64,000 bases of DNA from the NCBI GenBank assembly GCA_002438405.1, contig DJOE01000004.1, positions 42,290 through 106,289 on the forward strand. The letters are read 5' to 3'. A program made the position numbers and the translations under genes. The notes under the pieces are model-generated. The model made no database searches. It saw only the letters and a list, made by a program, of their open reading frames with translations, and was not told where the DNA came from. The stretch is from Cyanobacteria bacterium UBA6446. GTDB taxonomy: Bacteria; Cyanobacteriota; Vampirovibrionia; Gastranaerophilales; Gastranaerophilaceae. Positions 23,920-32,901 of this stretch are shown here, in pieces. Position 1 is the stretch's first letter. Each line of letters opens with the position of its first letter.

Positions 23920-25626
23920 ATGATTAATAAAGTTGAATTAGGTAGTGTAAAAAATAATAGAACCCCGAAATATGTCAGTAAAATTAACAAGGGGCAAACC
24001 AGTTTCACAGGACTTGGAAGTCTTGCGCTTAAAGGTATTCAAAAGTGTGAAGAAAGTCCAATGATTAACGTTGCCGTTTTGGATTTATCTACAGCAATTT
24101 TGCCTAGAACATTCTTTGAAACATTTATTGGATCTAAGAAAAAAGACGAAAACGGAAACGAAACTCATGAAAGAAAATTAAACATCATGGGTGGTTTTGA
24201 AGCCTTTAGAAGAGAAGGTTCAGGACTACTTATCAACTGTATGATTCCAAGTTTCATCGTAATGGGTGCAGCAAAATTATTGAACAAACCTATTATGGGA
24301 GCTTTCAACAAATCGAACCTTACAAAATCTTGGGCAAATAGTGACACAATTAACTGTGTAAGCAAATATTATAAAAATGCGCAAGGAACTTCTAAAGAAG
24401 ACCGTGTATTTGAAACGTTAAAATCAATGTTTGATGACATTGAAGGCGTAGATGGTGATATCGGCAAAGGTGGTTTGAAAAGATTTAAAGAAATCTTTGC
24501 AAATGATGAAGAATATACTAATCATTTAAGAAAAATGGCTAAAAACATTGTCAGTGAAAAACCTGAAAAGGGTTATACCACTGAAATGTACAAATACTTG
24601 GTCGGAAAATCCGGCATAGCTGAAAATATTAAATTTTCAAAAGATTCAGGATTTTTCTCTAGCTCTTTAGGTCATTTATGTGATAGTGTCGGAGATGTTT
24701 TGCATGGTGCATCTAAAGAAGGCATTCTTGCTCCAAATGCAAACATTGCAGCAACTGAAAGTCGTTTTGCAAAATATTTATCAAAAGCAAATCATTTAGT
24801 TAATGCTAAGAGTATTGCTGGTTTGGGAATAATTATACCTCTAGCTGTTGCTGCTCAACCGATTAACAGATGGATTACCCACAAATTATCTGGTAAAAAA
24901 GGAGCTCCAATCTACAACGATGATAAAGATAGAATCTTAACACCAGAAGAGAAAAAGCAATTAACCGCAAGAAAATTCATTGACGTTCCTTTAATGTGGG
25001 GAGTTGCAGCATTATCAATGCTTATGGATAGACCAAGCTTGAAAATGTTCCAATTTAAAAACATCTTCCCTACAATGGATCAAGCAAGAATTATTTCAGC
25101 AGCAACATTCTCTAGTCGTTTAGCGGCTGCTGAAGATAAAAACGAATTAAATGAAAATACAATCAGAGATATTGCAACATTCTCTAGTTTCTATTTCTTA
25201 GGAGATTATGCAGCAAAAGGAATTGCAACATTCTTAGAAAAACATAACAAAGATGGAATTAAATTAATTAACAGATTAAAAGATGCAGATCCAAATGATA
25301 ATATAATGAAAAAATTCTGGAACTGGGCAAAACATACCAAAATGAAATCAACAGATGAATTAAGTGCTATTGGTAATGAAACTTTAAGAGCAAAAGCTAA
25401 AAACCTTAGAGCAATTTGTCAAGCAGGGAACTTAGCATTCTCTTTATTGTCACTTGGTATATTCATTCCTCTTTATACAAGAACCCAAACAAACAAAAAA
25501 GAAAAGATTAAAAAAGAACAAGCTATAAATACCCCAGCTCAAAGTTCAACAACAGGTACAACCACATCATTTACCCAAAACTTGATGAAAGATAAAACAA
25601 AAGCATTTAAAGCATTTTTAGGTTAA
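23920..25626 (+). CDS. FTG-motif membrane protein of unknown function, copy 1
   Basis: A 568-aa protein I do not recognise, paralogous to the next gene. A Lys/Asn-rich N-terminus of about 30 residues ends 'GQTSFTG'. Shared blocks with the paralogue are 'LPRTFFE', 'AFRREGSGLLIN', a hydrophobic 'GLGIIIPLAVAAQPINRWIT' (about residues 303-322), 'MWGVAALSMLMDRPS' and 'FSSRLAAAEDKNELNENTIR' (about 402-421). A further hydrophobic segment ('LAFSLLSLGIFIPLY') precedes a Lys/Thr-rich tail. Four or more hydrophobic segments without a signal peptide suggest an integral membrane protein. The two genes are 30 bases apart and form one operon. Confidence 0.75.
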   Translation: MINKVELGSVKNNRTPKYVSKINKGQTSFTGLGSLALKGIQKCEESPMINVAVLDLSTAILPRTFFETFIGSKKKDENGNETHERKLNIMGGFEAFRREGSGLLINCMIPSFIVMGAAKLLNKPIMGAFNKSNLTKSWANSDTINCVSKYYKNAQGTSKEDRVFETLKSMFDDIEGVDGDIGKGGLKRFKEIFANDEEYTNHLRKMAKNIVSEKPEKGYTTEMYKYLVGKSGIAENIKFSKDSGFFSSSLGHLCDSVGDVLHGASKEGILAPNANIAATESRFAKYLSKANHLVNAKSIAGLGIIIPLAVAAQPINRWITHKLSGKKGAPIYNDDKDRILTPEEKKQLTARKFIDVPLMWGVAALSMLMDRPSLKMFQFKNIFPTMDQARIISAATFSSRLAAAEDKNELNENTIRDIATFSSFYFLGDYAAKGIATFLEKHNKDGIKLINRLKDADPNDNIMKKFWNWAKHTKMKSTDELSAIGNETLRAKAKNLRAICQAGNLAFSLLSLGIFIPLYTRTQTNKKEKIKKEQAINTPAQSSTTGTTTSFTQNLMKDKTKAFKAFLG

Positions 25627-25656
25627 AAATAACAAAGCAAAGGCAAATCATATAAT

Positions 25657-27345
25657 ATGAAAATTGAACAAAACGTCGGACAGTTAAAACAAATACCAAC
25701 AGGATTCACAAACAATAAAATAAAAAAACAAAATCCAAACTTCACAGGTGGAGTTGATATGGCTCTAAGATTTTTGGATACAAACCAAGCATGGGGCGCT
25801 TGCGCCGTTGACTTAGGGTGTATGGTTCTGCCAAGAACAATTACAGACTTTAGTCGTGGAAAAGATGCAGGTATGGAAACTGCAAGACGTGAAGGAACAG
25901 GTACAGTTAACCACTCATTAGTTGGTGCTTATGGTTCTTTAGCTGGTTTAGCCCTAGCTGCCGGAATTAACAAAGCATACAACCTTGCAGATAACGATAT
26001 CAAAGCTAGTTCAATCTTTGCAGATTCAGAAACTCTTGATTTGCACGGAAAAATTTATGATGCAAAACTAAAAGCATCTAAAATAGATTCTTCAATCAAT
26101 CCATTAAAAGAATATTTGAAAGAAACTCTTAAAAACTATGAAGTTCTAAATCCTAATGACAACGGCAAATGGGTAGTTTTAAAAGATGAAAAAATTGAAA
26201 AGACAGCAAATATATTAGAAAAAGAAATCAAATCTAGTAATAAAAAAATTTCAAAAGAAGCATTTAACAATGCAAAAAATACAATTATTTCTTCAATTGG
26301 AGCTGAAAACAACTTTAGAATTATTGCAAACACTGGCGATAAACCTCATACATCTCGTTATAGCGCAGACTATATTGTTGAAAACTTGTATAAATTAGGC
26401 AAAGTATTCACTAAAGACAAAGTTCAAGATGCATTTATAAATTCCACTGACATTGCTAAAAACGCATTCTTAAAAGTAATGAAATCAATGAACGTCAAAC
26501 GTTCTCTAATTGGTATCGGAATTGCATCTGCAGTTGGTGTTTCAGCTCAACCGGTTAACATGTATTTAACTAAAAAGAAAACAGGTAAAAGTGGCTTCGT
26601 TGGTGGTGGCGGAGAAGATAAATCTACAGGATTTAAAATCAAAAAAGCATTATTTGCAGCATTATTCGGAACAGGTGTTCTTGCTACAATAGGAAGACCA
26701 CAAGATTTGATTAAAAATCTTCAATTCAAAGGATTTACACCAACAATTAAACAATTCAAATTTATTTATGGTGTAACAATTATGTCTAGATTTTTATCAG
26801 CAAGAAATGACAACGAACTTACAGAATCAACAATCAAAGATACTCTAGGGTTTGCAAACTGGTTAATCTTAGGTAACTTTGTACAAAAACTTGTTGCTCA
26901 AAGCTTAGACAAATCATTGATTAAAAAGGACGGCGACGGTGTAATGAAATGGATTACAAACTCAGTTCTTAAATCAAGAGATGAAATTTTACACTCTTCA
27001 CTAGGTAAAAAAGCATTCAAAGACGGTAAAGCTTTAAATTACAGTGAAATGGTTAAACTTGCAGACAAAGCGACTAAGAAAAAATTAAGAATTCTTTCAC
27101 TTGCACAAGTAATCGGTTACGCATACTCTGGAATCGTGCTTGGACGAGGAATACCAAAGTTAAATATTTATTTAACAAATAGACGTGAAGCTAAAAAAGC
27201 TGCAGCAAACCAAAAACCTGTCCAAAATACAAATGCAGAATCAAATGAAAAAACTGCAGAAACTAATAATAACGAAAAGCAATCTAATGTTGAATTTTTA
27301 ACTAAGAATCAAAAATCATTAGAACAATTCACAACAACAAAATAA
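25657..27345 (+). CDS. FTG-motif membrane protein of unknown function, copy 2
   Basis: A 562-aa paralogue of the preceding protein. Its N-terminus ends 'NPNFTGGVDMAL' at almost the same distance from the start (about residue 31). Conserved blocks are 'VLPRTITDF', 'TARREGTGTVN', 'IGIASAVGVSAQPVNMYLT', 'GVLATIGRP' and 'MSRFLSARNDNELTESTIKD'. It carries a Gly-rich loop ('FVGGGGEDK') where copy 1 has 'GAPIYNDD'. Weak hydrophobic segments suggest membrane association. The C-terminus is Asn/Lys/Glu-rich and disordered. The pattern 'AQPxN' then 'SRxLxAxxDxNEL' could serve as a family signature. Function unknown. Confidence 0.75.
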   Translation: MKIEQNVGQLKQIPTGFTNNKIKKQNPNFTGGVDMALRFLDTNQAWGACAVDLGCMVLPRTITDFSRGKDAGMETARREGTGTVNHSLVGAYGSLAGLALAAGINKAYNLADNDIKASSIFADSETLDLHGKIYDAKLKASKIDSSINPLKEYLKETLKNYEVLNPNDNGKWVVLKDEKIEKTANILEKEIKSSNKKISKEAFNNAKNTIISSIGAENNFRIIANTGDKPHTSRYSADYIVENLYKLGKVFTKDKVQDAFINSTDIAKNAFLKVMKSMNVKRSLIGIGIASAVGVSAQPVNMYLTKKKTGKSGFVGGGGEDKSTGFKIKKALFAALFGTGVLATIGRPQDLIKNLQFKGFTPTIKQFKFIYGVTIMSRFLSARNDNELTESTIKDTLGFANWLILGNFVQKLVAQSLDKSLIKKDGDGVMKWITNSVLKSRDEILHSSLGKKAFKDGKALNYSEMVKLADKATKKKLRILSLAQVIGYAYSGIVLGRGIPKLNIYLTNRREAKKAAANQKPVQNTNAESNEKTAETNNNEKQSNVEFLTKNQKSLEQFTTTK

Positions 27346-27349
27346 GGTG

Positions 27350-27486
27350 CTACGCACGTAGCTTCGCCACCAATAATGGTGAAGGTTCTTTCTTCACTCC
27401 CACCTCAGTGGAGGAGAGTAGAGGTGGCGAGAATAAGTCGAGTGATACATACGAAGTGGCATAACAATCGATAACACCGTGATAAA
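27350..27486. repeat. Hairpin-rich repeat-like segment
   Basis: GCTACGCACGTAGC, a CTTC-gc-CACC/GGTG-AAG hairpin followed by TTCTTTCTT (a possible terminator for the upstream operon), and CTCCcacctcagtGGAG lie in succession. As at 19.4-20.09 kb, this block abuts the 3' end of a prepilin-like gene. Confidence 0.45.
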
Positions 27487-28224
27487 TTACCAAGGATAAC
27501 TATCGTCTATTTGCCAACCTGCTCGTTTGATTTTTTCTGCGCAACATTCTCCATATCCATTTTTTGAACAACTTGAGTTAATTTTTCCTAAAGTTGATGT
27601 TGAACATTCCGGAACAACAGCTCCACCCTTTTCTCTATCAGATTTTCTCACCAAAATAAATACATCTTTTCCAACAATATTTGGTTTTTTAGCACCATTT
27701 ATATCTACAAATATTTGAGCACTTGTCGTTTCAGAAGCTTTGGTTGCTCCAACTGAAACAAGGATTAAATAAAAATACCCATCAAGAGAATAAAAACCTA
27801 CACGAGAATAATTGGTTTGTAGCTGAACATTATATCTTTTGCCCGATGGCATAAACCAAGGAGAGCCACCATTTTTATAATCACAACCAACCTTATCACA
27901 TAATGAAGAAACTTTTATATAAGGCTCCCAATATTTATTAAAATACTCAACACCTCCCATAGCACGAGCTTCTTCAGCCGTTACCTCCCCAACATCATCA
28001 TAAGCCAAGCGATAAGCTTGATTTATTACAGAAATTGCTTTTTGTAACTTTGTAACAGTTTGCTTCTTTTGATAATTAGCCATCAATGTTGGAATTGTTA
28101 TTGCTGCAACTATACCGATGATACCAAGAGTGATTAAAACTTCTGCTAGGGTAAAAGCACTCTTACGGGTGAATAGTCCGTTAAGGTTATTAATATTGTT
28201 ATTCAAATCCAAAAATTTTCCCAT
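27487..28224 (-). CDS. Prepilin-like secreted protein
   Basis: A 245-aa type IV pilin-like protein. A 23-residue leader ends KSA, and 'FTLAEVLITLGIIGIVAAIT' (residues 24-43) is the prepilin helix with the conserved Glu at mature position 5. As in the gene at 20093-21220, Ala replaces the usual Gly before the cut. The globular domain carries six or more Cys ('LCDKVGCDYKNGG', 'CSKNGYGECCAEKI'), so disulfides are likely outside the cytoplasm. Its C-terminus ends 'GWQIDDSYPW'. The divergent XRE regulator gene shares its upstream region and is a candidate regulator. Confidence 0.85.
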   Translation of the reverse strand: MGKFLDLNNNINNLNGLFTRKSAFTLAEVLITLGIIGIVAAITIPTLMANYQKKQTVTKLQKAISVINQAYRLAYDDVGEVTAEEARAMGGVEYFNKYWEPYIKVSSLCDKVGCDYKNGGSPWFMPSGKRYNVQLQTNYSRVGFYSLDGYFYLILVSVGATKASETTSAQIFVDINGAKKPNIVGKDVFILVRKSDREKGGAVVPECSTSTLGKINSSCSKNGYGECCAEKIKRAGWQIDDSYPW

Positions 28225-28273
28225 AATTCAACCTTTCTACACAATTTAACTCTAATTTTATGTTTAATATATA

Positions 28274-28285
28274 AACATATATGTT
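28274..28285. promoter_or_regulatory. Perfect palindrome, possible operator
   Basis: AACATATATGTT is a perfect 12-bp palindrome between the prepilin-like gene and the divergent XRE gene. A related ATATGTT half-site follows about 15 bases later. A role as operator for the adjacent XRE protein is inferred. Confidence 0.35.
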
Positions 28286-28329
28286 CATATATTAAATTAT
28301 ATGTTGTAATATTATTTTGTCAAACAGGT

Positions 28330-28335
28330 TAGAAT
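28330..28335 (+). promoter_or_regulatory. -10 box of an apparently leaderless XRE gene
   Basis: TAGAAT ends six bases before the ATG at 28342. No ribosome binding site is visible. The -35 region is not clear. Confidence 0.35.
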
Positions 28336-28341
28336 AATAGA

Positions 28342-28563
28342 ATGTTTGATAAAGAAGTTTTATTGAAAAAGTTAGCAGAAAACATTCGAATAGAAAGAGC
28401 GAAACAACATATCTCGCAAGAATATCTTGCAGAAAAAGCTGACATTACCCCACAACACCTTTACAGGATAGAAAATGCAAAGGTTTGTCCAACAATTCTT
28501 GTTGTTGCAAACATCGCACAAGCATTGAATGTAACGTTAGACAATTTATTCCAAGTAAAATAA
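28342..28563 (+). CDS. XRE-family helix-turn-helix regulator
   Basis: A 73-aa protein consisting of a single lambda-repressor-like domain. 'ISQEYLAEKADITPQHLYRIE' spans the helix-turn-helix, written here across residues 24-44. 'PTILVVANIAQALNVTLDNLF' is the typical end of the domain. With no extra domain it probably binds DNA as a simple dimer. It is divergent from the prepilin-like gene and has an apparently leaderless start. Confidence 0.88.
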   Translation: MFDKEVLLKKLAENIRIERAKQHISQEYLAEKADITPQHLYRIENAKVCPTILVVANIAQALNVTLDNLFQVK

Positions 28564-28600
28564 ACGACCTATTCAAATCAATGAATAAGTCGTTTTATCA
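28562..28600. terminator. Bidirectional terminator between XRE gene and atpG
   Basis: AAACGAC-C-TATTCA pairs with TGAATA-A-GTCGTTT with one mismatch, followed by TTTT. It separates two convergent genes. Confidence 0.8.
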
Positions 28601-28616
28601 TAAGTTATTTAATATC

Positions 28617-29549
28617 CTAGCTAAGTTGAGAATTTGCACCATTTACAACTTCAATAATCTCTTGTGTTATGGCAAATTGTCTTGTTTTGTTATATTCAAC
28701 AGACAATTCTTTAATCATTTTTTCAGCATTATTTGTTGCTGCAGACATTGCGGTCATTCTAGAAGCAAGCTCACTTGCTTGAGCTTCCAACAATGCTTGA
28801 TAAAAGATATTTGTCATATACATAGGAACTATTTTTTGCAAAATATGGTGTTTATCTGGAATAAATTCCATCAACGGATCTAACACATTGTCAGTAATTC
28901 GCTCTTTTACATCAGTAATTCCAACAACAGGCAAAACCGGCCAATCTTCTACAAAATAGCTCATCATATTTTTGAATCTAGTTGTAACAATTTCGATTTT
29001 ATCAATCTTTTCTGCAACAAAATATTCAGCCATATCTTCAGCAATATCACGAGCCTCCATTGGGTTTGGATTATCAATTGCTGAAAAATATTTTTTTACT
29101 ATTGGTACACCAAGTTCTTTGCATTTTTTTCTTAGAGCAGAAATACCTTTTTGCCCCGCAACAAACAAAGTTACACTAATTCCGTTGTCTTGATACTCTT
29201 TGATTCTATGCAAAACATCTCTAACAACGTTTGCATTATAAGCACCTGCCAACCCCTTATTTGAAGTCATAACCAGAATTCCGATACTCTTTATTTCTCG
29301 AGTTTTCAGAAGTGCAGGATAATCATCAATTGCGGACTTAATTTTCAAAGAATCACTACTGAATTCGGTAACAGAATTCAACAACTTTTGAAACATTGAA
29401 ACAAGCTCTCTTGTATAAGGGCGAGAAGTGACTACTGCCGTTTCAGATTTTTTAACCTTTGCAGCAGCAACCATTTTCATTGCTCGTGTAATTTTCTTTG
29501 TACTTTCAACACTTAGTATTCTATTTTTAATATCTTTTAAATTAGCCAT
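28617..29549 (-). CDS. atpG: ATP synthase gamma subunit
   Basis: A 310-aa central-stalk subunit. The N-terminal helix 'STKKITRAMKMVAAAKVKK' and the C-terminal helix 'ASELASRMTAMSAATNNAEK' are the coiled coil that rotates inside alpha3beta3. The length exceeds that of typical bacterial gamma subunits (about 285-290), and cyanobacterial gamma subunits are also long. I cannot tell by eye whether the extra length is the cyanobacterial regulatory insert. It is the last gene of the atp operon, nine bases after atpA. Confidence 0.96.
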   Translation of the reverse strand: MANLKDIKNRILSVESTKKITRAMKMVAAAKVKKSETAVVTSRPYTRELVSMFQKLLNSVTEFSSDSLKIKSAIDDYPALLKTREIKSIGILVMTSNKGLAGAYNANVVRDVLHRIKEYQDNGISVTLFVAGQKGISALRKKCKELGVPIVKKYFSAIDNPNPMEARDIAEDMAEYFVAEKIDKIEIVTTRFKNMMSYFVEDWPVLPVVGITDVKERITDNVLDPLMEFIPDKHHILQKIVPMYMTNIFYQALLEAQASELASRMTAMSAATNNAEKMIKELSVEYNKTRQFAITQEIIEVVNGANSQLS

Positions 29550-29557
29550 TTTTTACC

Positions 29558-31069
29558 TTAAAATGTTGTTTTGAATGTTGTCAAACCATTTGTCAATGTT
29601 TTCTTATCTTCATCTGACAATGCTGAACCACTGTTCAATCTTTCAACTAAATCAGAGAAGTTTGCATTGAAATATACAAACCATTCTTTTTTAAATCTTC
29701 CAATTTGAACATTATCAATATCATCTAGCAAACCTTCATTTGCGGCATAAAGAATGGAAACTTGCTCTGCAACACTAAGCGGATTGTATTGAGGTTGTTT
29801 CAAAACTTCTGTAAGTTTTTGACCTCTTAACAACTGTTTCTTAGTTGAAGCATCTAAATCAGATGCAAACTGAGCAAAGGCTTCCAATTCAGCAAACTGA
29901 GCCAAATCCAAACGCAATTTACCTGCAACTTGCTTGATAGCTTTAGTTTGAGCCGCACCACCTACACGAGATACTGAAATACCTGCGTTGATAGCCGGTC
30001 TGATACCTGCATTGAAAGAATCACTTTCCAAGAAAATTTGACCGTCTGTAATTGAAATTACGTTAGTTGGAATATATGCTGAAACATCACCTGCTTGAGT
30101 TTCAATGATTGGCAATGCAGTAATACTACCTCCACCTAACTCATCATTCAATTTTACGGCTCTTTCCAATAATCTTGAGTGAAGATAGAAAACATCTCCA
30201 GGGTATGCTTCACGTCCTGGCGGTCTTTTCAAAAGCAAACTCATTGCACGATAGGCCTGAGCATGCTTAGACAAATCATCATAAATAATTAAGACATCTT
30301 TGCCTTGTTCCATAAATTCTTCACCAATTGTTACACCTGCAAATGGTGCAATATATTGTAACGGAGCTGATTCATTCGCAGTTGAAGAAACAATGATTGA
30401 ATAAGCCATTGCCCCGTGTTCTTCTAATGTTTTAGCCAACTGAGCAACAGTTGAAGCTTTTTGACCGATTGCTACATAAATACAAATTACATCTTTACCT
30501 TTTTGGTTAATGATTGTATCAATTGCAATCGCAGTTTTACCAGTTTGACGGTCTCCGATAATCAATTCTCTTTGACCTCGTCCGATTGGTGTCAATGCAT
30601 CAATTGCAGTTAAACCGGTTTGTAATGGTTGGTAAACAGATCTTCTTGCAACAATCCCAGGAGCTACTCTTTCAATAGGTCTTGTTTTTGAGTAAGAATA
30701 ATCACCCTTACCATCTAATGGTTTACCTGTCGGGTCAACGATTCTACCGATTAAACCATCTCCAACAGGAACAGATGCGATTCTACCTGTTGTTTTTACT
30801 ACTGTACCCTCTTTGATATTTGTATATTCACCTAGAATTACGATACCAACGTTATCTTCTTCCAAGTTCATTGCAATACCTAAGGTACCCTCTCCGTCTT
30901 CAAACTGAACAAGTTCATTTGCCATAACATTACGCAAACCGTAAGCTCTGGCAATACCGTCACCGATTTCTAATACAGTTCCGGTGTTTGAAACTTCTGT
31001 TTGAAGTTCATAATTGTCAATTTTGCTCTTTATAATTGAACTAATTTCATCAGGTTGTATTAATGCCAT
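29558..31069 (-). CDS. atpA: ATP synthase alpha subunit
   Basis: A 503-aa subunit of full length. The P-loop is 'GDRQTGKTAIAID' (about residues 169-181), 'SVSRVGGAAQTKAIK' contains the arginine finger that reaches into the beta catalytic site, and 'PGREAYPGDVFYLHSRLLER' is the family signature. It forms the non-catalytic part of the alpha3beta3 head. The beta and epsilon genes are absent here, as in cyanobacteria, where they form a second cluster. Confidence 0.98.
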   Translation of the reverse strand: MALIQPDEISSIIKSKIDNYELQTEVSNTGTVLEIGDGIARAYGLRNVMANELVQFEDGEGTLGIAMNLEEDNVGIVILGEYTNIKEGTVVKTTGRIASVPVGDGLIGRIVDPTGKPLDGKGDYSYSKTRPIERVAPGIVARRSVYQPLQTGLTAIDALTPIGRGQRELIIGDRQTGKTAIAIDTIINQKGKDVICIYVAIGQKASTVAQLAKTLEEHGAMAYSIIVSSTANESAPLQYIAPFAGVTIGEEFMEQGKDVLIIYDDLSKHAQAYRAMSLLLKRPPGREAYPGDVFYLHSRLLERAVKLNDELGGGSITALPIIETQAGDVSAYIPTNVISITDGQIFLESDSFNAGIRPAINAGISVSRVGGAAQTKAIKQVAGKLRLDLAQFAELEAFAQFASDLDASTKKQLLRGQKLTEVLKQPQYNPLSVAEQVSILYAANEGLLDDIDNVQIGRFKKEWFVYFNANFSDLVERLNSGSALSDEDKKTLTNGLTTFKTTF

Positions 31070-31080
31070 AATTTCCCCTT

Positions 31081-31626
31081 TTACCTAGATATGTTTTTAC
31101 ATAAATTTTCTATCTTATTGCGAACACTTGTATCAATTACATAATCATCAAACTTAAAAGCAAGTCCTGCAATAATACTTTCATCAACTGTCCAATGCGG
31201 AACAACTTCACAATTTAATTTGTGTTCCAACTTAAACAATATATTTGATTTTGTCTCAAAATTTAATTCAATAGGTGAAATAACTTCAACATTTTTCTTA
31301 TTAGATTTTTTATCCAAAAATTCATTAAAAGAAGTTACAATTGAATCAAATTCTCCAAATCTATTTTTTTCAACCAATAATTTCAAAAAATTCATCAATT
31401 TTTCATCAATTTTGTTACCAAAAATAGAAGTTAAAATTTCTATTTTTTTAGTTGAACTGATTGAAGAATTTTCCATCACAATTTGAAGATCCTCAGATGA
31501 TTGCAAAACAGATTTAATATCGTCCAACTGAGTCTTTATCAAATCAAAAGAATTTAACTCTTCTGCAACATCTAACAATGCTTTTGCATAATTTTTTGAA
31601 ACTGTTGAAACTCTACTTTCTGCCAT
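31081..31626 (-). CDS. atpH: ATP synthase delta subunit
   Basis: A 181-aa F1 stator subunit. 'VSKNYAKALLDVAEE' is the N-terminal signature and 'FKFDDYVIDTSVRNKIENL' the C-terminal motif (usually IDGSVRGRLxxL). It ties the b/b' stalk to the top of F1. Its start codon overlaps the stop of the b gene (TAATG), showing translational coupling. Confidence 0.93.
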   Translation of the reverse strand: MAESRVSTVSKNYAKALLDVAEELNSFDLIKTQLDDIKSVLQSSEDLQIVMENSSISSTKKIEILTSIFGNKIDEKLMNFLKLLVEKNRFGEFDSIVTSFNEFLDKKSNKKNVEVISPIELNFETKSNILFKLEHKLNCEVVPHWTVDESIIAGLAFKFDDYVIDTSVRNKIENLCKNISR

Positions 31627-32135
31627 TATAATTTCACCTTATCAAGTTCATCTAAACTATCTTCAAAGAATTTGTTATGCAAATCAGGGTTTGATTTCAA
31701 CAAATTTTTGATATTATCTTTTGCTAGTTCAACAGAAGCAATGACTGTTTTACCTGTCATTATATTTGAAATTTTCTTTTCTTCTATTGAAATAACTCTA
31801 CCAATATTATTCTCAATACTAGAAATTGTTTTTTGAGTTGATTCTTCAATTTTTGATTTGAAAACATCTGCTTTTGCAACAGCCTCTTCTTCAAGATTTT
31901 TAATATCTGTCGGAAGTTTTTCAATTCTATCCTTTGCTTCGGCTAATTTATTTTCAGACATAGCCTTTTCATCATCAGATTTTTTTATTGAAGATTCAAC
32001 TCCAGAAATAGATTTGTTCATCGAAGCAGAAAGGTTCATCTTTTTGACAATAACAGCCAAAATCACAACCATAATAATGAAGTTGATTGTATTTGATGTT
32101 GCTAAATATTTTAAAAATGATAAAATTTCCTGCAT
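31626..32135 (-). CDS. atpF: ATP synthase b subunit
   Basis: A 169-aa peripheral-stalk subunit. One membrane segment near residues 15-31 ('NTINFIIMVVILAVIVKKM') is followed by a long charged helix ('KKSDDEKAMSENKLAEAKDR'). Together with the b' gene two bases upstream it would form a heterodimeric stalk, the arrangement of cyanobacteria and some other phototrophs. Assignment of b versus b' between the two neighbours follows gene order. Confidence 0.9.
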   Translation of the reverse strand: MQEILSFLKYLATSNTINFIIMVVILAVIVKKMNLSASMNKSISGVESSIKKSDDEKAMSENKLAEAKDRIEKLPTDIKNLEEEAVAKADVFKSKIEESTQKTISSIENNIGRVISIEEKKISNIMTGKTVIASVELAKDNIKNLLKSNPDLHNKFFEDSLDELDKVKL

Positions 32136-32137
32136 AA

Positions 32138-32611
32138 CTAATCCATTACCTTATTAACAATTTCATAATTTACTGATTGAGGATTAACCTCTTGACCTAG
32201 AAGTTTTGAAGTGATTGAAGTTGCTAAATCATTTACCACTGTTGATTTAACAGCATTTTTCAAATTTTGTTCTTCAACATTTAATGCATCTTTTTTAGCT
32301 TGAATTTTCGCTTTTGCATCTTCTCTTGCTTCTGATGTTTTTGAATTAGCATCAGTTTGTGCAGCTTCTACGATATTTTTAATATTCTTTCTGCACTTAG
32401 CCTGAGTTTCTTGAATTTTTTCATCTCTTTGAGCATCAAATTCCTCAGCTTTTTGAGAAAATTCTTTCGCATCTTGATAATTTGAGTTTATATATTCTTC
32501 CCTCTTTCTCATAATATTGAGAACTGGTTTGTAGAATATGGCGTTCATAATCATAATGAACAACACAAAACTCAACATTGCGACGATAAATGTAGCATTA
32601 AATTCAATCAT
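32138..32611 (-). CDS. atpF': ATP synthase b' subunit
   Basis: A 157-aa b-type subunit with a membrane segment at residues 6-26 ('ATFIVAMLSFVLFIMIMNAI') and 'FYKPVLNIMRKREEYI', the usual junction into the stalk helix, then a charged coiled coil. It lies between the c and b genes, the position of the b' gene (named atpG in cyanobacteria). The presence of two distinct b-type genes is one of the main lineage clues in this window. Confidence 0.92.
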   Translation of the reverse strand: MIEFNATFIVAMLSFVLFIMIMNAIFYKPVLNIMRKREEYINSNYQDAKEFSQKAEEFDAQRDEKIQETQAKCRKNIKNIVEAAQTDANSKTSEAREDAKAKIQAKKDALNVEEQNLKNAVKSTVVNDLATSITSKLLGQEVNPQSVNYEIVNKVMD

Positions 32612-32630
32612 TTCTATCTGTCCTTAAAAC

Positions 32631-32870
32631 CTACTTAGAGAATAATAACATAATTGCTATAAACAATGCATAAATAGCAGTTGCTTCTGCCAAGCCGGCA
32701 CCAATAATAAAGTTTTTGAATGCTTCAGCTTTAATTTCCGGTTGACGAGCAATTGCATCAAGTACGCCTTTAGTTGCGATACCTAAACCTAAACCTCCGC
32801 CGATTGCACCAAAACCGATTGCAATACCAGCACCTAATTTTGCTAAATCTAAAGTTTGTTCTACTGCCAT
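32631..32870 (-). CDS. atpE: ATP synthase c subunit
   Basis: A 79-aa hairpin of two membrane helices joined by the polar loop 'ARQPE'. The ion-carrying Glu lies in 'GLAEATAIYALFIAIMLLF'. Helix 1 reads 'GGGLGLGIATKG' and has Leu at the place where Na+-binding c subunits carry Gln. This favours protons over sodium as coupling ion, though the helix-2 'EAT..Y' is intermediate. This inference matters because a Na+ pump is encoded next door. Confidence 0.96.
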   Translation of the reverse strand: MAVEQTLDLAKLGAGIAIGFGAIGGGLGLGIATKGVLDAIARQPEIKAEAFKNFIIGAGLAEATAIYALFIAIMLLFSK

Positions 32871-32901
32871 GATTTTCTCCTTTATTTAAATCGTGATAAT
32901 C

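Noticed and set aside
28485..28883. 132-residue plus-strand frame after the XRE gene
   Set aside because: It crosses the terminator and is antisense to atpG.
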